Source: Consotaella aegiceratis
GTDB taxonomy: Bacteria; Pseudomonadota; Alphaproteobacteria; Rhizobiales; Rhizobiaceae
Direction of reading: 5' to 3'
Assembly (NCBI RefSeq): GCF_036541425.1
Contig: NZ_JAZHFT010000002.1
Coordinates: 248,001-312,000 of the forward strand
Length of the DNA stretch: 64,000 nucleotides
Part shown: positions 1 to 8,691 of the stretch, in pieces
Layout: the number at the start of each line of letters is the position of its first letter
How positions within the stretch are numbered: position 1 is the first letter of the stretch
Position numbers and translations under genes: made by a program
The notes under the pieces: generated by a model
What the model saw: only the letters and a program-made list of their open reading frames with translations
What the model was told of the DNA's origin: nothing
Database searches by the model: none

Positions 1-162
1 GTGCCAATCGGCGTCCAGCGAGGTCAAGCGGCCGTAGCGCTCCGCGATCTGGGCGGCCGAGAGCTTTTCCACCGGCGCCCCGAGGGCGTCGCCATAGGCC
101 ACCCCAAAGAGGAGCGCGCGAACGCGCTCCCGAAAGGAAAGACCCTTTCCATCATTTTCCAT
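1..162 (-). CDS. ADP-ribosylglycohydrolase family protein (5' end only, runs off the window)
   Basis: The minus strand reads an open frame from an ATG at 162 to the window edge (54 codons). About 25 residues in comes GVAYGDALGAPVE, the N-terminal signature of the ADP-ribosylglycohydrolase (DraG/ARH) fold, whose members hydrolyse ADP-ribose linkages using two Mg ions. The start overlaps the stop of the upstream solute-binding protein by 11 bases (the ATG lies inside AATGGAAAATGA), which suggests translational coupling in one transport operon. In such operons this family is sometimes linked to nucleoside or sugar catabolism. The rest of the protein, including the C-terminal metal-binding motif, lies outside the window. 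Confidence 0.75.
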   Translation of the reverse strand, partial: MENDGKGLSFRERVRALLFGVAYGDALGAPVEKLSAAQIAERYGRLTSLDADWH

Positions 163-840
163 TGAGAACAGTCCTTGCATAGGCGGTCATACGTTCGCCA
201 GCAGCCGCCTTCCATTCGGAGACGAACTGGTCCCACTGATCCATCGAGGCTTCGCCGGCGATGAACTTGTAGACCCAGGCTCGATAGACGTTTTCCGCCG
301 CATCGATCTCAGAGGCGTATTCCGCCGGCCACAGAAAAGCGTTGTCAGGAGTGAAGTCGGTGGAAGCCGTCTTCAGAAATTGTTCCGCCGCCTCACTCAT
401 GAGCGGCGCGGGCGGCTCCCAGTTGGCAGAGCGTATGAAGCGGGCATACCAGATCGCCATCTTCGGCGTCGGCTTGATGGTGTCGCCGTCCTTTTCGTAC
501 TGCTCACCCTCGAAGCCGAGGCGCTCGATCGCCTGGCCCTCAGGGCTCACGACGAAGTCAGGGAACTGGACCACTTCCTCCTTGTCCTCCGACGTCGTAG
601 CGATGGCGAAGCCGCGGCTTTCCTTCGACACGTCCATCGCCGCAAGCCCCTGGCCTCCTGGACCCTCGGGGGCCGGCAGCAGCGTCAACGTCGGCCCCTC
701 TTCGGGATGCGCCTGGTGCATCTTGCCGCCGTAGACGTCGACGTTCTCGGCCGAATTCGCAAAGATCACCGCGGCCCTGCCCGCGTAGAACTTGTCTTCC
801 TTCACGTTCCACTTGGTGCTGATGTATTCAGGGTCGACCG
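152..840 (-). pseudogene. Extracellular solute-binding protein, sugar ABC type (C-terminal remnant)
   Basis: This is the C-terminal half (about 230 residues) of a family 1 sugar-type periplasmic binding protein. It contains AGRAAVIFANSAENVDVYGG and the typical late helices ending YARTVLNGK. Complete members are about 420-440 residues long and begin with a signal peptide; none is present here. Upstream the frame runs into transposase-like sequence at about 838 and meets a stop at 872-874, so the 5' half was lost, probably by insertion followed by deletion. The original operon continued into the ADP-ribosylglycohydrolase gene. The first in-frame start left (GTG at 805) has no sensible N-terminus, so I call it a pseudogene. 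Confidence 0.75.
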
Positions 841-955
841 TGTCGATGATCGCCGGGTGATCAGCGGCATCCTATGGCGGTTTCGGATCGGATCGTCCTG
901 GGCAGATGTTCTCGACCGCTACGGGCCGCGCACGACGCGTTACAATCACTTTTAG
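838..955 (+). mobile_element. IS5-family transposase N-terminal remnant
   Basis: In one plus-strand frame the sequence reads VDDRRVISGILWRF, then a WADVLDRYGPRTTRYNHF-like stretch, then a stop. This matches the N-terminal domain of IS5-family transposases, in which RRVLSGIxWxLRxGxPWxDLPERYGPxTTxYNRF is characteristic. Only about 35 residues remain. The left limit coincides with the point where the solute-binding protein frame on the other strand loses sense. No terminal inverted repeats were identified, so this is decayed debris and not a live element. Confidence 0.6.
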
Positions 956-956
956 T

Positions 957-1080
957 GCTGGCGCGGCATCTCGACCTGGACCCTGCCGGAGCTGTGCCGC
1001 TGGATCGAGGCGCACTTCGGCACGAGCCTGCACCCGGTAGCCTATCGCGCATCCTGCGCCAGAACGGCTTCTCCTGTTAA
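957..1080 (+). mobile_element. IS630-family transposase remnant with internal frameshift
   Basis: From about 959 the plus strand reads a WTLPELCRWIEAHFGTSLHP stretch. After a shift at about 1037 it continues in another frame as SLSRILRQNGFSC and a stop. Joined, these form the winged-helix DNA-binding segment of IS630/Tc1-mariner-type transposases. The remnant directly abuts the IS5-like remnant, so at least two elements decayed here. Confidence 0.6.
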
Positions 1081-1286
1081 TCAGCGTTGAATGTTGACCA
1101 TCAAATGGGGAAGATCAGCCGGAGTGGTCTTTCTTCCCCGGGGACCGAACGGAACCTGCACCGAGATGGCCTTCCTCCGTTCGGGCCGACAACATCCTCC
1201 GCGCCGTCAACATCAAGACCACCGCGGCCTGCACGGGTTGGACTTTGGCCCTCAACGCTGCGGCACAAAGGCGCCGGCTCTGTTTC
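1081..1286. other. Unassigned sequence between transposase debris and M24 gene
   Basis: About 200 bases carry no convincing gene. On the minus strand a short frame ends in PADLPHLMVNIQR at about 1085. It looks like the tail of a lost protein, but I cannot assign it. No promoter or terminator was seen. Confidence 0.3.
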
Positions 1287-2411
1287 CTATTGGGTGAGAA
1301 GCGCTCGCCGAGCGTTGGTAAGCCGCCGCCCACCGCTCTGCGTTACGACCACGGTCTCGCTGAAAGCCAAGCCTTCGGCGGAGGTATAGACATGGAAGAC
1401 CATCCCTTCCTCCAGGTGCCATTGCGCAGTTGGCAGAAAAGCGCGGGAAAAGTCGCTGGTACGCGGCGTGCGCGTTACCAGGCCGAGCGTGTAGGCGGTG
1501 ACGTTCGGATATTCGGTGCGCAGGCCTTCGGCAAGCACACCCTCTCGCACGATCGCATCGACGTCGCAGGCTCGCACCCCCGCCTTCATGGCTGCGATCT
1601 GTTCGCCCTGAAGCGCGATCAGCCGTTCAGCAACACGGCTTTGGCGCTCCGTGGGACGGCCGCCGATGACGATCGGGCGCATCAGGCGAGCGCTGTAGTT
1701 GGCAACCTTCGGGATCAGCTCGACATGGAGAACATCGCCTTCCCCCAGACGCTCACCCGAAAACGGACCATGCAGGAAGGCATGTGGCCCGCTCGACTTG
1801 ACGATGGGACCGACCTCGCCGGTGTCGGCGCCTTCGCGCAGGAAGATCGCGGCCGCAGTTGCCGCCGCGTCGCGTGTCGTCATGCCCACGCAAGCTGAAT
1901 CGCGGATCGCCGCCATCGCCTTGTCGGCGATCGCCGCAGCCTGCGACAAGAGAGCGATCTCGGCCTTCGATTTTCGATCCCGCAGCCGATGGCCGAACTC
2001 GCCGAGATCGACGAACGTTGCTCGCGGCAGCAGTGTGCGCAGGCGTTCGGCCGTCAGTGTGCTGTAGCCGTAGGAATTGGCGTCGATGCCGATGCGCGCC
2101 GATCCGAAGCCGCGCGCCTCGATCGCCTCGGCCATGATCGCGTGCGGCGAGGCGGTATCGGGATAGCCGACGATATCCTCGAACCAGACCGCCTCACGGC
2201 AGTTGTCGGCGTCGAGCGCCCGCAGCACGAAGAACGGGGCGCCCTCGCGCGGCAGGAAGGCCGCGCGGTACATCGTCTCCGAGACCGTATAGCCGGTCAG
2301 CCAGGCGAGGAATTCGCCGCTGTCGGCCACGATCATGTCGACGCCGGCTTCCGCCATCAGGGCGCGGGCCTTCGCGGCCCGCTCCTCCATCTCCGAGCGC
2401 TCGAAGAGCAT
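1287..2411 (-). CDS. M24-family (pita-bread fold) hydrolase, probably not metal dependent
   Basis: A 374-residue protein with a creatinase-type N-terminal domain (roughly residues 1-130) and a pita-bread C-terminal domain (roughly 140-374). The ATG at 2411 follows the preceding M20 stop by two bases and has a GAGG ribosome site. Canonical M24 peptidases carry D-D-H-E-E metal ligands. Here the DLG position reads HVELIPKVANYS, the SDxTR position reads SARLMRP, and no HExP motif is visible; SETVVVTQSG near the end resembles the last Glu segment. This pattern recalls the metal-free creatinase branch or ectoine-hydrolase-like proteins more than Xaa-Pro peptidases. Context (dipeptide-type importer and M20 proteins) suggests hydrolysis of an imported amide or amidine. 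The exact substrate is unknown. Confidence 0.8.
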   Translation of the reverse strand: MLFERSEMEERAAKARALMAEAGVDMIVADSGEFLAWLTGYTVSETMYRAAFLPREGAPFFVLRALDADNCREAVWFEDIVGYPDTASPHAIMAEAIEARGFGSARIGIDANSYGYSTLTAERLRTLLPRATFVDLGEFGHRLRDRKSKAEIALLSQAAAIADKAMAAIRDSACVGMTTRDAAATAAAIFLREGADTGEVGPIVKSSGPHAFLHGPFSGERLGEGDVLHVELIPKVANYSARLMRPIVIGGRPTERQSRVAERLIALQGEQIAAMKAGVRACDVDAIVREGVLAEGLRTEYPNVTAYTLGLVTRTPRTSDFSRAFLPTAQWHLEEGMVFHVYTSAEGLAFSETVVVTQSGGRRLTNARRALLTQ

Positions 2412-2413
2412 GA

Positions 2414-3634
2414 TCAAGCGACCTCGCAGATGTCCAGGATCGCCAGCATGTAGATCCGGATCATGTCGAGGAAGTCCGGAATGTCGACGCGTTCGTCCGG
2501 CATGGTGTTGTAGCGTCCACCCGGCCCACAGACGACGCCTTCCATGCCGAGCTCCTGATAGAGGTGGCCGGCGTCCGTGCCGTAGAAGCCCGTCGGCGTG
2601 ATCGCGCCGGTCGGCTGTGCCTCGCCTCGGACCATCTCGTAGGCGGCGTTGACGGCTTTGACGATGCGTGAGCTCGGCGACACCTCGAAGGGCGGCATCA
2701 GCGGGCGCCCTTGAATCTTCTCCGGCACGAGCGTCGCCTTCAGGCCCGGGAAGCGCTTTTCCAAATCGTCGAGCACCTCGCGCATGTCGGCGAGCACGTC
2801 CTCCTCGCATTGGCCTGGAGCATAGCGCGCCGAGCCCTTCAGCCGGGCGAAGTCGGCGACCTGTGGCGGCCGCCATTCATCGAGCTGGTGGCCGAGCGCG
2901 CCGTGAACCACACCGACATGCGCCCGGTTGATCGAGCGGTGCACCTCGCTCGGCGCGTTTCGAAAAGTCATCGCATTGATGCGCGGGATGAGATCGCAGG
3001 CAGCTGCGATCGCATCGACGGCCTGCTCGCGCTTCGACAAATGCCGTGTGTCGCCGACAAGCTCGATGACGAAGCTCAACGCTGCGGCATGCATGGTGAC
3101 AGCCTGGAGGTCGCTTGGTTCGCTGTTGATGAAGTAGTCGGCCTTCAGCCCATTGTGGATCGCTGCAAGCGTGCCGACGCCTCCTTGGAGCTCGCCGACG
3201 ACGAAGGAGAGGACCACGTCGCCCTTGAGCTTCACCCCGGCATCGAGCAGCGTTTTCACCGCGCAGAAATAGGCCGCGTCGCCAGCCTTCATGTTGGAGA
3301 CGCCGATGCCGTAGATGAACGTGTCGTCGATGACGCCACCCCAGGGATCGACGGTCCAGCCCTCGGTCACCGGGTTGGTGTCCACATGGCCGTTGAAGAG
3401 CAGGCTCTTGCCGCCGCCGCTCCCCTTCAGCCGGCCGATGGCGTTGAAGCGGGTGCCCTCGGCGAAGGGTTGCAGATCGCTTTCGAGGCCGAGCGCCGCC
3501 ATCTGCTCGGCCATGTATCGCGCCAGGTCCCGCTCGCCCTCGGTCTGCGAGTAGCTCTTATGGCGGACCATGCTTGCGAGAAAGTCGAGACAGGCCTTCT
3601 CGTCGACCGAAGCGACGAGGGATTTCGGGTCCAT
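2414..3634 (-). CDS. M20-family amidohydrolase-like protein with altered metal ligands
   Basis: A 406-residue protein of the M20 (ArgE/DapE/carboxypeptidase G2) fold. The first ligand motif is intact (LFNGHVDTN, about residue 80). The bridging-ligand motif normally written GxxDMKGG reads GVSNMKAG, and the catalytic DEExGG motif reads GELQGG. By eye, the bridging Asp is therefore Asn and the second Glu is Leu, while the general-base Glu is kept; SEPSD further on keeps the distal acidic ligand. Related alphaproteobacterial proteins are annotated as acetylornithine deacetylase-like, but activity should not be assumed. It sits in the importer operon, 13 bases downstream of the ATPase gene and two bases upstream of the M24 gene. 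Confidence 0.82.
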   Translation of the reverse strand: MDPKSLVASVDEKACLDFLASMVRHKSYSQTEGERDLARYMAEQMAALGLESDLQPFAEGTRFNAIGRLKGSGGGKSLLFNGHVDTNPVTEGWTVDPWGGVIDDTFIYGIGVSNMKAGDAAYFCAVKTLLDAGVKLKGDVVLSFVVGELQGGVGTLAAIHNGLKADYFINSEPSDLQAVTMHAAALSFVIELVGDTRHLSKREQAVDAIAAACDLIPRINAMTFRNAPSEVHRSINRAHVGVVHGALGHQLDEWRPPQVADFARLKGSARYAPGQCEEDVLADMREVLDDLEKRFPGLKATLVPEKIQGRPLMPPFEVSPSSRIVKAVNAAYEMVRGEAQPTGAITPTGFYGTDAGHLYQELGMEGVVCGPGGRYNTMPDERVDIPDFLDMIRIYMLAILDICEVA

Positions 3635-3647
3635 TTTCGGATCTCCT

Positions 3648-5300
3648 TCAGAATGCGGGAACGTGCGGGGCCGGCGGTGTCGGAACCGCCTCGATGAGCC
3701 GGCGCGTATAATCCTGCCGGTCGGCGTCGCCGATCGCGCGGGCGTCGGCGATCTCGATCAGGTCGCCGCGATACATGACGGCGATACGGTGGGCGATCTG
3801 CCGGATCAGGTTGAGGTCGTGGGTGATGAACAGATAGGCGGTGCCATATTGGCGCTGCAGGTCCAACAGCAGTTGCACCACCGAAGCCTGGACCGAGACA
3901 TCCAGCGCCGAGGTGATTTCATCGCAGATGACGAGCCGCGGTCGCGAGGCGAAGGCGCGGGCGATCGCCACCCGCTGCTTCTCGCCGCCCGAAAGCTGAT
4001 GCGGATAGCGCTCGGCGTGCTCACGCGGCAGCCGTACCTGTTCCAGAAGATCGCCGATGAGGCTCGCCCGGTCCTTGCCACCGTCGACGCCGTAGAGTGC
4101 CAGCGGCCGCGACAATATCTCGCCGATCTTGTGACGCGGGTTGAGGGAGGCATCCGGATGCTGGAAGATGATCTGGACGTCACGCCGATAGGCCGCGTCC
4201 ATGTCGCGCAGACCGTCGATCGGGCGTCCGCCGAACCAGATCCGGCCCTCGAACGGATTGAGGCCGGTCATCGCCTTGGCCAGCGTCGACTTGCCCGAAC
4301 CGGACTCGCCGACGACGCCGAGGATCTCGCCGGGAGCGATCGAGAGGCTGACGGCGCGGTTGCCGACGACCCGATTTTTCGTCCGGCCCAGCAGCGCGGC
4401 GAAGAAGGGCTGGCGGCCATAATGCACGCTGACATTCTCGACGCGGGCGAGCGGCTCGGCTTCCACCGAGCCGACAGGAACCGCCTCGACCAGCCGGCGC
4501 TTCGGATCCGGCACGGCGGCGATCAGCTCGCGTGTGTAGTCGTTCCGAGGCTGCGAAAAGACGTCGATCGCTCCACCGGTTTCGACGATCTCGCCCCGGC
4601 GGATCACGGCAACCCGGCCGGCGACGCGCGAAACGAGAGCGAGGTCGTGCGAAATGTAGAGAGCGGCGACGCCGGTCTCCGCCTGCAGTTCACCGAGAAG
4701 GTCGAGGATCTGGCGGGCGGTGATGACGTCGAGCGCGGTCGTCGGCTCGTCGAAGATGATGAGTTCGGGATTGCAGGCGAAGGCGGCGGCGATGACGAGG
4801 CGCTGCTTCTCGCCGCCCGAGGCTTCGTGCGGCATCCGATCCATCATCGCGGCCGGCGTCTTCAGCCCGACCTGGGCCAAGCGCTCTTGCGCTTCGGCCC
4901 AAGCCTGGCGACGCGTCAGGCCGCGATGCTGGACAAGCACTTCGCAGAGCTGTCGTCCGAGGCTCAAGGTCGGATTGAGCGAGGTGCTGGGGTCCTGGAA
5001 CACCATCGACATCCGCCGCCCTCGGATCGACTGCATCTCCTTTTGCGACTTCTCGCCCAGTTCCTCACCCGAGAGGCGGATGGCGCCGCCCAATTCGCGC
5101 GCATTGCCCGGCAGGTAACGCATGATCGACCAAGCGAGCGACGTCTTGCCGGAGCCGGATTCCCCCACGAGACCCAGGACCTCGCCACGGGCGATCTTGA
5201 GATCGACGGCCTTCAGGGCGTGATACGGCCCATGCGGCGCCTGATAGTCGAGAGAATAGGTGCGTACGTCGAGCACCGGCTGCGTCGTCGTATCGGACAT
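3648..5300 (-). CDS. Dipeptide/oligopeptide ABC transporter ATPase, two modules fused
   Basis: A 550-residue protein with two complete ABC ATPase modules, equivalent to DppD fused to DppF (as in GsiA-type proteins). Module 1 has Walker A GESGSGKTS, signature ASGGEKQRLVIAAA and Walker B ELIIFDEPTTALD. Module 2 has Walker A GESGSGKST, signature LSGGEKQRVAIARA and Walker B LVICDEITSALD. Each module is followed by the short oligopeptide-type C-terminal extension (YTRxLIxAVP). The ATG at 5300 starts MSDTTTQPVLDVR, 11 bases after the permease stop. It powers import of the ligand bound by the SBP encoded at 7128-8681. Confidence 0.92.
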   Translation of the reverse strand: MSDTTTQPVLDVRTYSLDYQAPHGPYHALKAVDLKIARGEVLGLVGESGSGKTSLAWSIMRYLPGNARELGGAIRLSGEELGEKSQKEMQSIRGRRMSMVFQDPSTSLNPTLSLGRQLCEVLVQHRGLTRRQAWAEAQERLAQVGLKTPAAMMDRMPHEASGGEKQRLVIAAAFACNPELIIFDEPTTALDVITARQILDLLGELQAETGVAALYISHDLALVSRVAGRVAVIRRGEIVETGGAIDVFSQPRNDYTRELIAAVPDPKRRLVEAVPVGSVEAEPLARVENVSVHYGRQPFFAALLGRTKNRVVGNRAVSLSIAPGEILGVVGESGSGKSTLAKAMTGLNPFEGRIWFGGRPIDGLRDMDAAYRRDVQIIFQHPDASLNPRHKIGEILSRPLALYGVDGGKDRASLIGDLLEQVRLPREHAERYPHQLSGGEKQRVAIARAFASRPRLVICDEITSALDVSVQASVVQLLLDLQRQYGTAYLFITHDLNLIRQIAHRIAVMYRGDLIEIADARAIGDADRQDYTRRLIEAVPTPPAPHVPAF

Positions 5301-5311
5301 CGGCCCCTCCC

Positions 5312-6136
5312 TCACGTGCGCGGGTTGAGGGCGTCGCGCAGACCGTCGCCCAGAAGATTGAAGCCGATGGCGACCGCCGCGATGCCGATGCACGGCCAGA
5401 CCAGCATCCAGGCGCTGCGGTGCATGTAGGCGCGCGCCTCGGAGACCATGAGCCCCCATTCCGTCGCTGGCGGTTGCGCCCCGAGGCCCAGGAAACTGAG
5501 CGTCGCAAACAGCATGATGGCGAACGAGACGCGGATCGTCATCTCGACGATAACCGGTGCCACGACGTTCGGCAGCATCTCGCGCAGGACGATATAGCTG
5601 GAGGATTCGCCCCGCGCGAGCGCCGCACTGACATAATCCTGCTTGCGCACGGTCAGCGCGACGGAGCGCGTGATCCGGGCCATACCGGGCGCAAAGGCGA
5701 TGGCGACGGCGAGGAGCGCGTTGGTGGTGCTGGAGCCGAGCAGGTTGACGATTAGAAGCGCGAACAACAGGCTCGGGATCGACATTACCGCGTCAACGGT
5801 GCGCATGATCGCCTCGTCGGCCCGGCCGCCCAGAAAAGCGGAAGTGGTGCCCAGCACCGCGCCGATCAGCGTGCCGAGCAGGGTCGCGGCGAAGGCGAGT
5901 GAGACGGTGGAGCGGCCGCCGACCAGCAACCGCGAGAGGATGTCGCGGCCATACTGGTCGGTGCCGAGCAGGAATTCAGCGCTCGGCCCCTTGTAGCGGG
6001 CGAGCGGCGACATGGCGTCGGGATCGTGCGGGGCCAGTTGCGGACCGGCCACGACCAGCACGATGGCGGCCAGGATGATGACGGCGCCGATGGCGCCCTG
6101 CGGCGTGCGCACCAGGCGCTTCAGGACCTCAATCAT
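5312..6136 (-). CDS. ABC transporter permease, DppC type
   Basis: A 274-residue inner-membrane permease of the dipeptide/nickel class. It shows the N-terminal anchor helix, the FLLGTDQYGRDILSRLL motif typical of DppC, and the EAA-loop region (AALARGESSSYIVLREMLPN) that contacts the ATPase. Five to six transmembrane helices are apparent. Its start overlaps the end of the DppB-type gene by 8 bases, so the two permeases are translationally coupled and presumably form a heterodimer. Confidence 0.92.
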   Translation of the reverse strand: MIEVLKRLVRTPQGAIGAVIILAAIVLVVAGPQLAPHDPDAMSPLARYKGPSAEFLLGTDQYGRDILSRLLVGGRSTVSLAFAATLLGTLIGAVLGTTSAFLGGRADEAIMRTVDAVMSIPSLLFALLIVNLLGSSTTNALLAVAIAFAPGMARITRSVALTVRKQDYVSAALARGESSSYIVLREMLPNVVAPVIVEMTIRVSFAIMLFATLSFLGLGAQPPATEWGLMVSEARAYMHRSAWMLVWPCIGIAAVAIGFNLLGDGLRDALNPRT

Positions 6137-7076
6137 ACTGGATCCGCTTGTCGAGATAGGCGTAGAGCAGATCGGCTGCGAAGTTCACGATCGAGTAGGT
6201 CGCCGCCATGATCAGAACCCCGGCCTGAATCGCCGGGAGGTCGCGCGCCTGGATGGCGACGATGAGTTGGCGGCCGATGCCGGGAATGGCGAAGATCTCC
6301 TCCACCACGATGACGCCGCCGAGCAGATAGCCGACGTCCAGCGCGACGATGGTAATGGTCGGCAGAAGCGCGTTGCGCAGCGCATGGCCGAAGAGCACGC
6401 GACGGGCGGGCAGCCCCTTCAGCCGCGCCGCGCGGATATAGTCGGTGTGAAGCACGTCGACGAGTTCGGAGCGCACCATGCGCGAGACGTGCGCGATCAG
6501 GATGATCGAGATGACGAAGACCGGCAGAACGAGATGCGACAGCGAGGCCACGGGATCCTCGGTGGGCGGTACGTAGCCGGTCGGCGGCAGCAGGCCGAGC
6601 CAGTCGGAGGCGACCAGGATGACCAGCGTCGCGGTGACGAATTCCGGAAGCGACACGCCGAGATAGGAGATGAAACTGACGACCATGTCCGCCAGCCGTC
6701 CCCGCCTGACCGCCGCGACGATGCCGACCGGGATGGCGAGAACGAGCATGAAGGCGATCGATAGGACCGCGAGCAGTAGCGAGCGGCCAAGCGCATCGAA
6801 CAGCATCGGACCGACCGGCTGGTTGGTGCGCAGCGAGGTGCCGAAATCGCCCTGAACGACGCCGCCCAGCCAATGCAGGTACTGCAGCCACATCGGATCG
6901 TTGAGGCCCATGCGCGCACGCAGCGCCGTCAACGCCGCGGGCGTGGCGTTCTCGCCGAGCATCATCACCGCCGCGTCCGACGGCAGCACCTGGGTGACGG
7001 CGAAGACGATCGCCGACACTACCAGCAGGGTATAGAAGATCAGCGCGACGCGCTTGAGGAGATAGGTCGGGGACAC
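6129..7076 (-). CDS. ABC transporter permease, DppB type
   Basis: A 315-residue permease of the DppB class. The GTG start gives MSPTYLLKRVALIFYTLLVV, a typical first helix, followed by the LPSDAAVMMLGENAT periplasmic motif. The EAA loop reads YIRAARLKGLPARRVLFGHA. It ends with the family hallmark YAYLDKRIQYD, where DPRI or DKRI is usual. It lies 51 bases downstream of the binding-protein gene and pairs with the DppC-type permease. Confidence 0.92.
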   Translation of the reverse strand: MSPTYLLKRVALIFYTLLVVSAIVFAVTQVLPSDAAVMMLGENATPAALTALRARMGLNDPMWLQYLHWLGGVVQGDFGTSLRTNQPVGPMLFDALGRSLLLAVLSIAFMLVLAIPVGIVAAVRRGRLADMVVSFISYLGVSLPEFVTATLVILVASDWLGLLPPTGYVPPTEDPVASLSHLVLPVFVISIILIAHVSRMVRSELVDVLHTDYIRAARLKGLPARRVLFGHALRNALLPTITIVALDVGYLLGGVIVVEEIFAIPGIGRQLIVAIQARDLPAIQAGVLIMAATYSIVNFAADLLYAYLDKRIQYD

Positions 7077-7127
7077 GGAAAGCCTGTCTGTCGGCGGTGC
7101 CGGGCAGATCGCCCGGCACCGGCCCGG

Positions 7128-8681
7128 TCACTTGCGGGTCGGAGCCTCATCCGACAACGACACGAGATCGAGACGGAAAACCGAAGCGCGAGGATGCACC
7201 TCGTAGTTTTCGACCCAGCCCCGCTTGGCGGCCATGACGTCGAAGAAGACCGGAATGATCGAGGGCACGTCCTCGTTCATCAGTTTTTGTGCCTGGGCGT
7301 AAAGATCCGCACGCTTGCTCTCGTCGGACGTCTGCCGGGCCTCGACGATCAGCTTGTCGAAGTCCTTGTTGTTCCAACGCGTCTCGTTCCATGCAGCGTC
7401 GGAGGTATAGAGCAGCGAGAAGATGCCATCGGCCGTCGGCTGCATGTTGTAGAAACCGACGTAGAAATTGCCCTTCTTCCAGACCTGATCGAGATAGGTG
7501 GCGTGCGGCATGGTCTGGACGTTGATGGTGATGCCGGCCGGTTTGGCCATCTCGCGCAGCGCCACGGCGAGCTGTGTGCGATAGGATGGCTTGTCGGAGG
7601 CGATTAGCGTCGCTTCGAAACCATCGGCATAGCCGGCATCGGCGAGCAGCGTCTTGGCCTCCTCGATGTTCGCCTGGCGCATCGGCAGGTCCCCATCGAA
7701 GAAGCGATAGGCCGAATTGATCGGGGTATCGTTGCCTGGCTGCCCAAAACCCTCGGTCACGAAATCGACCATGGCGTCTCGATCGATGGTCAGCGCCAGG
7801 GCGCGGCGCACCCTCGGGTCATCGAACGGCTCGGTGTCGCAGCCGAAATTGATGTTGCAGAACTGGCCAGACGGCGTGCGCAGGGCATCGATGCCATCGG
7901 AATCCCGCAGCCGCAGGAATTCCGTCGGCTGGACCGTCGACATCAGGTCGATGTCACCCGAGATCAGAGCCGAGCCCTCGGCCGTATAGTCCGGATAGAC
8001 ATTGATCTCGACGCCATCGAGATAGGGCCGCTCGGGATCGTAGTAGTCGGGATTGCGCTCGACCACGATCTTGCGATCGGGCTCGTAGGAGACGAGCTTG
8101 AACGGTCCGGTGCCAACCGCCTTGGTCGACAGGCTCTGGAAGTCGCTCTCGAGGATCGAGGCCGGCGCGATCCGCGCCGTGGTATAGGCGACGGCAACGG
8201 GAAAGTCCGAATAGGGCGCGGACAGCGTAAACTCGACTGTGGTGGGATCGGCGGCCACGACATCGGCGATCGGCCCGACATTCTTGGCGCCGGGCGAGGC
8301 GTTGTCGGGATCGAGAATGGCCTTGAACGTCGCCACCACGTCGTCGGCCGTACACGGCGAGCCGTCGTGGAAGGTCACGCCGTCGCGCAGCTTGAAGGTC
8401 CACTTGGTCAGGCTGTCGTCCGAAGACCAGCTCGTCGCCAGGTCCGGCTCGATCGACATGTCGGGTTTGAGCCGCGTCAGATTGCTGTAGAGGAGCTCGG
8501 TGACCATATATTCCGGATTGACGCGGGTTAGCAGCGGATGGATCACGCTGGCCGCCTGGTCGACGGAAACGCGCAGGACGCCGCCTTTGGCGGGTGCAGC
8601 AATCTGAGCATGGACCACGCCCGGCAAAACGAGAGCACCGGCGGTCCCCGCGAGGAAATGGCGTCGAGAAATCTTCAGCAT
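7128..8681 (-). CDS. Periplasmic substrate-binding protein, family 5 (peptide/opine type), Tat-exported
   Basis: A 517-residue binding protein of the DppA/OppA class (SBP family 5). The N-terminus contains a twin-arginine motif (ISRRHFLAG) before a hydrophobic stretch and a probable cleavage after VHAQ, so export in folded form by Tat is likely. Family hallmarks include KWTFKLRDGVTFHDGSPCTADDV, the conserved cluster 5 segment. It is followed by its two permeases and fused ATPase, and preceded 10 bases upstream by an M20 gene. Family 5 proteins bind peptides, opines, glutathione, nickel or sugars; the sequence alone does not tell which, but linked amidohydrolase-fold enzymes suggest an amide or peptide ligand. 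Confidence 0.9.
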   Translation of the reverse strand: MLKISRRHFLAGTAGALVLPGVVHAQIAAPAKGGVLRVSVDQAASVIHPLLTRVNPEYMVTELLYSNLTRLKPDMSIEPDLATSWSSDDSLTKWTFKLRDGVTFHDGSPCTADDVVATFKAILDPDNASPGAKNVGPIADVVAADPTTVEFTLSAPYSDFPVAVAYTTARIAPASILESDFQSLSTKAVGTGPFKLVSYEPDRKIVVERNPDYYDPERPYLDGVEINVYPDYTAEGSALISGDIDLMSTVQPTEFLRLRDSDGIDALRTPSGQFCNINFGCDTEPFDDPRVRRALALTIDRDAMVDFVTEGFGQPGNDTPINSAYRFFDGDLPMRQANIEEAKTLLADAGYADGFEATLIASDKPSYRTQLAVALREMAKPAGITINVQTMPHATYLDQVWKKGNFYVGFYNMQPTADGIFSLLYTSDAAWNETRWNNKDFDKLIVEARQTSDESKRADLYAQAQKLMNEDVPSIIPVFFDVMAAKRGWVENYEVHPRASVFRLDLVSLSDEAPTRK

Positions 8682-8691
8682 GGGCTAACCT

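Noticed and set aside
3570..5429. Long plus-strand open frame opposite the fused ATPase
   Set aside because: The minus strand has two full ABC modules with all motifs; the antisense text is rich in low-complexity Arg, Asp and Ala and has no recognisable domain.
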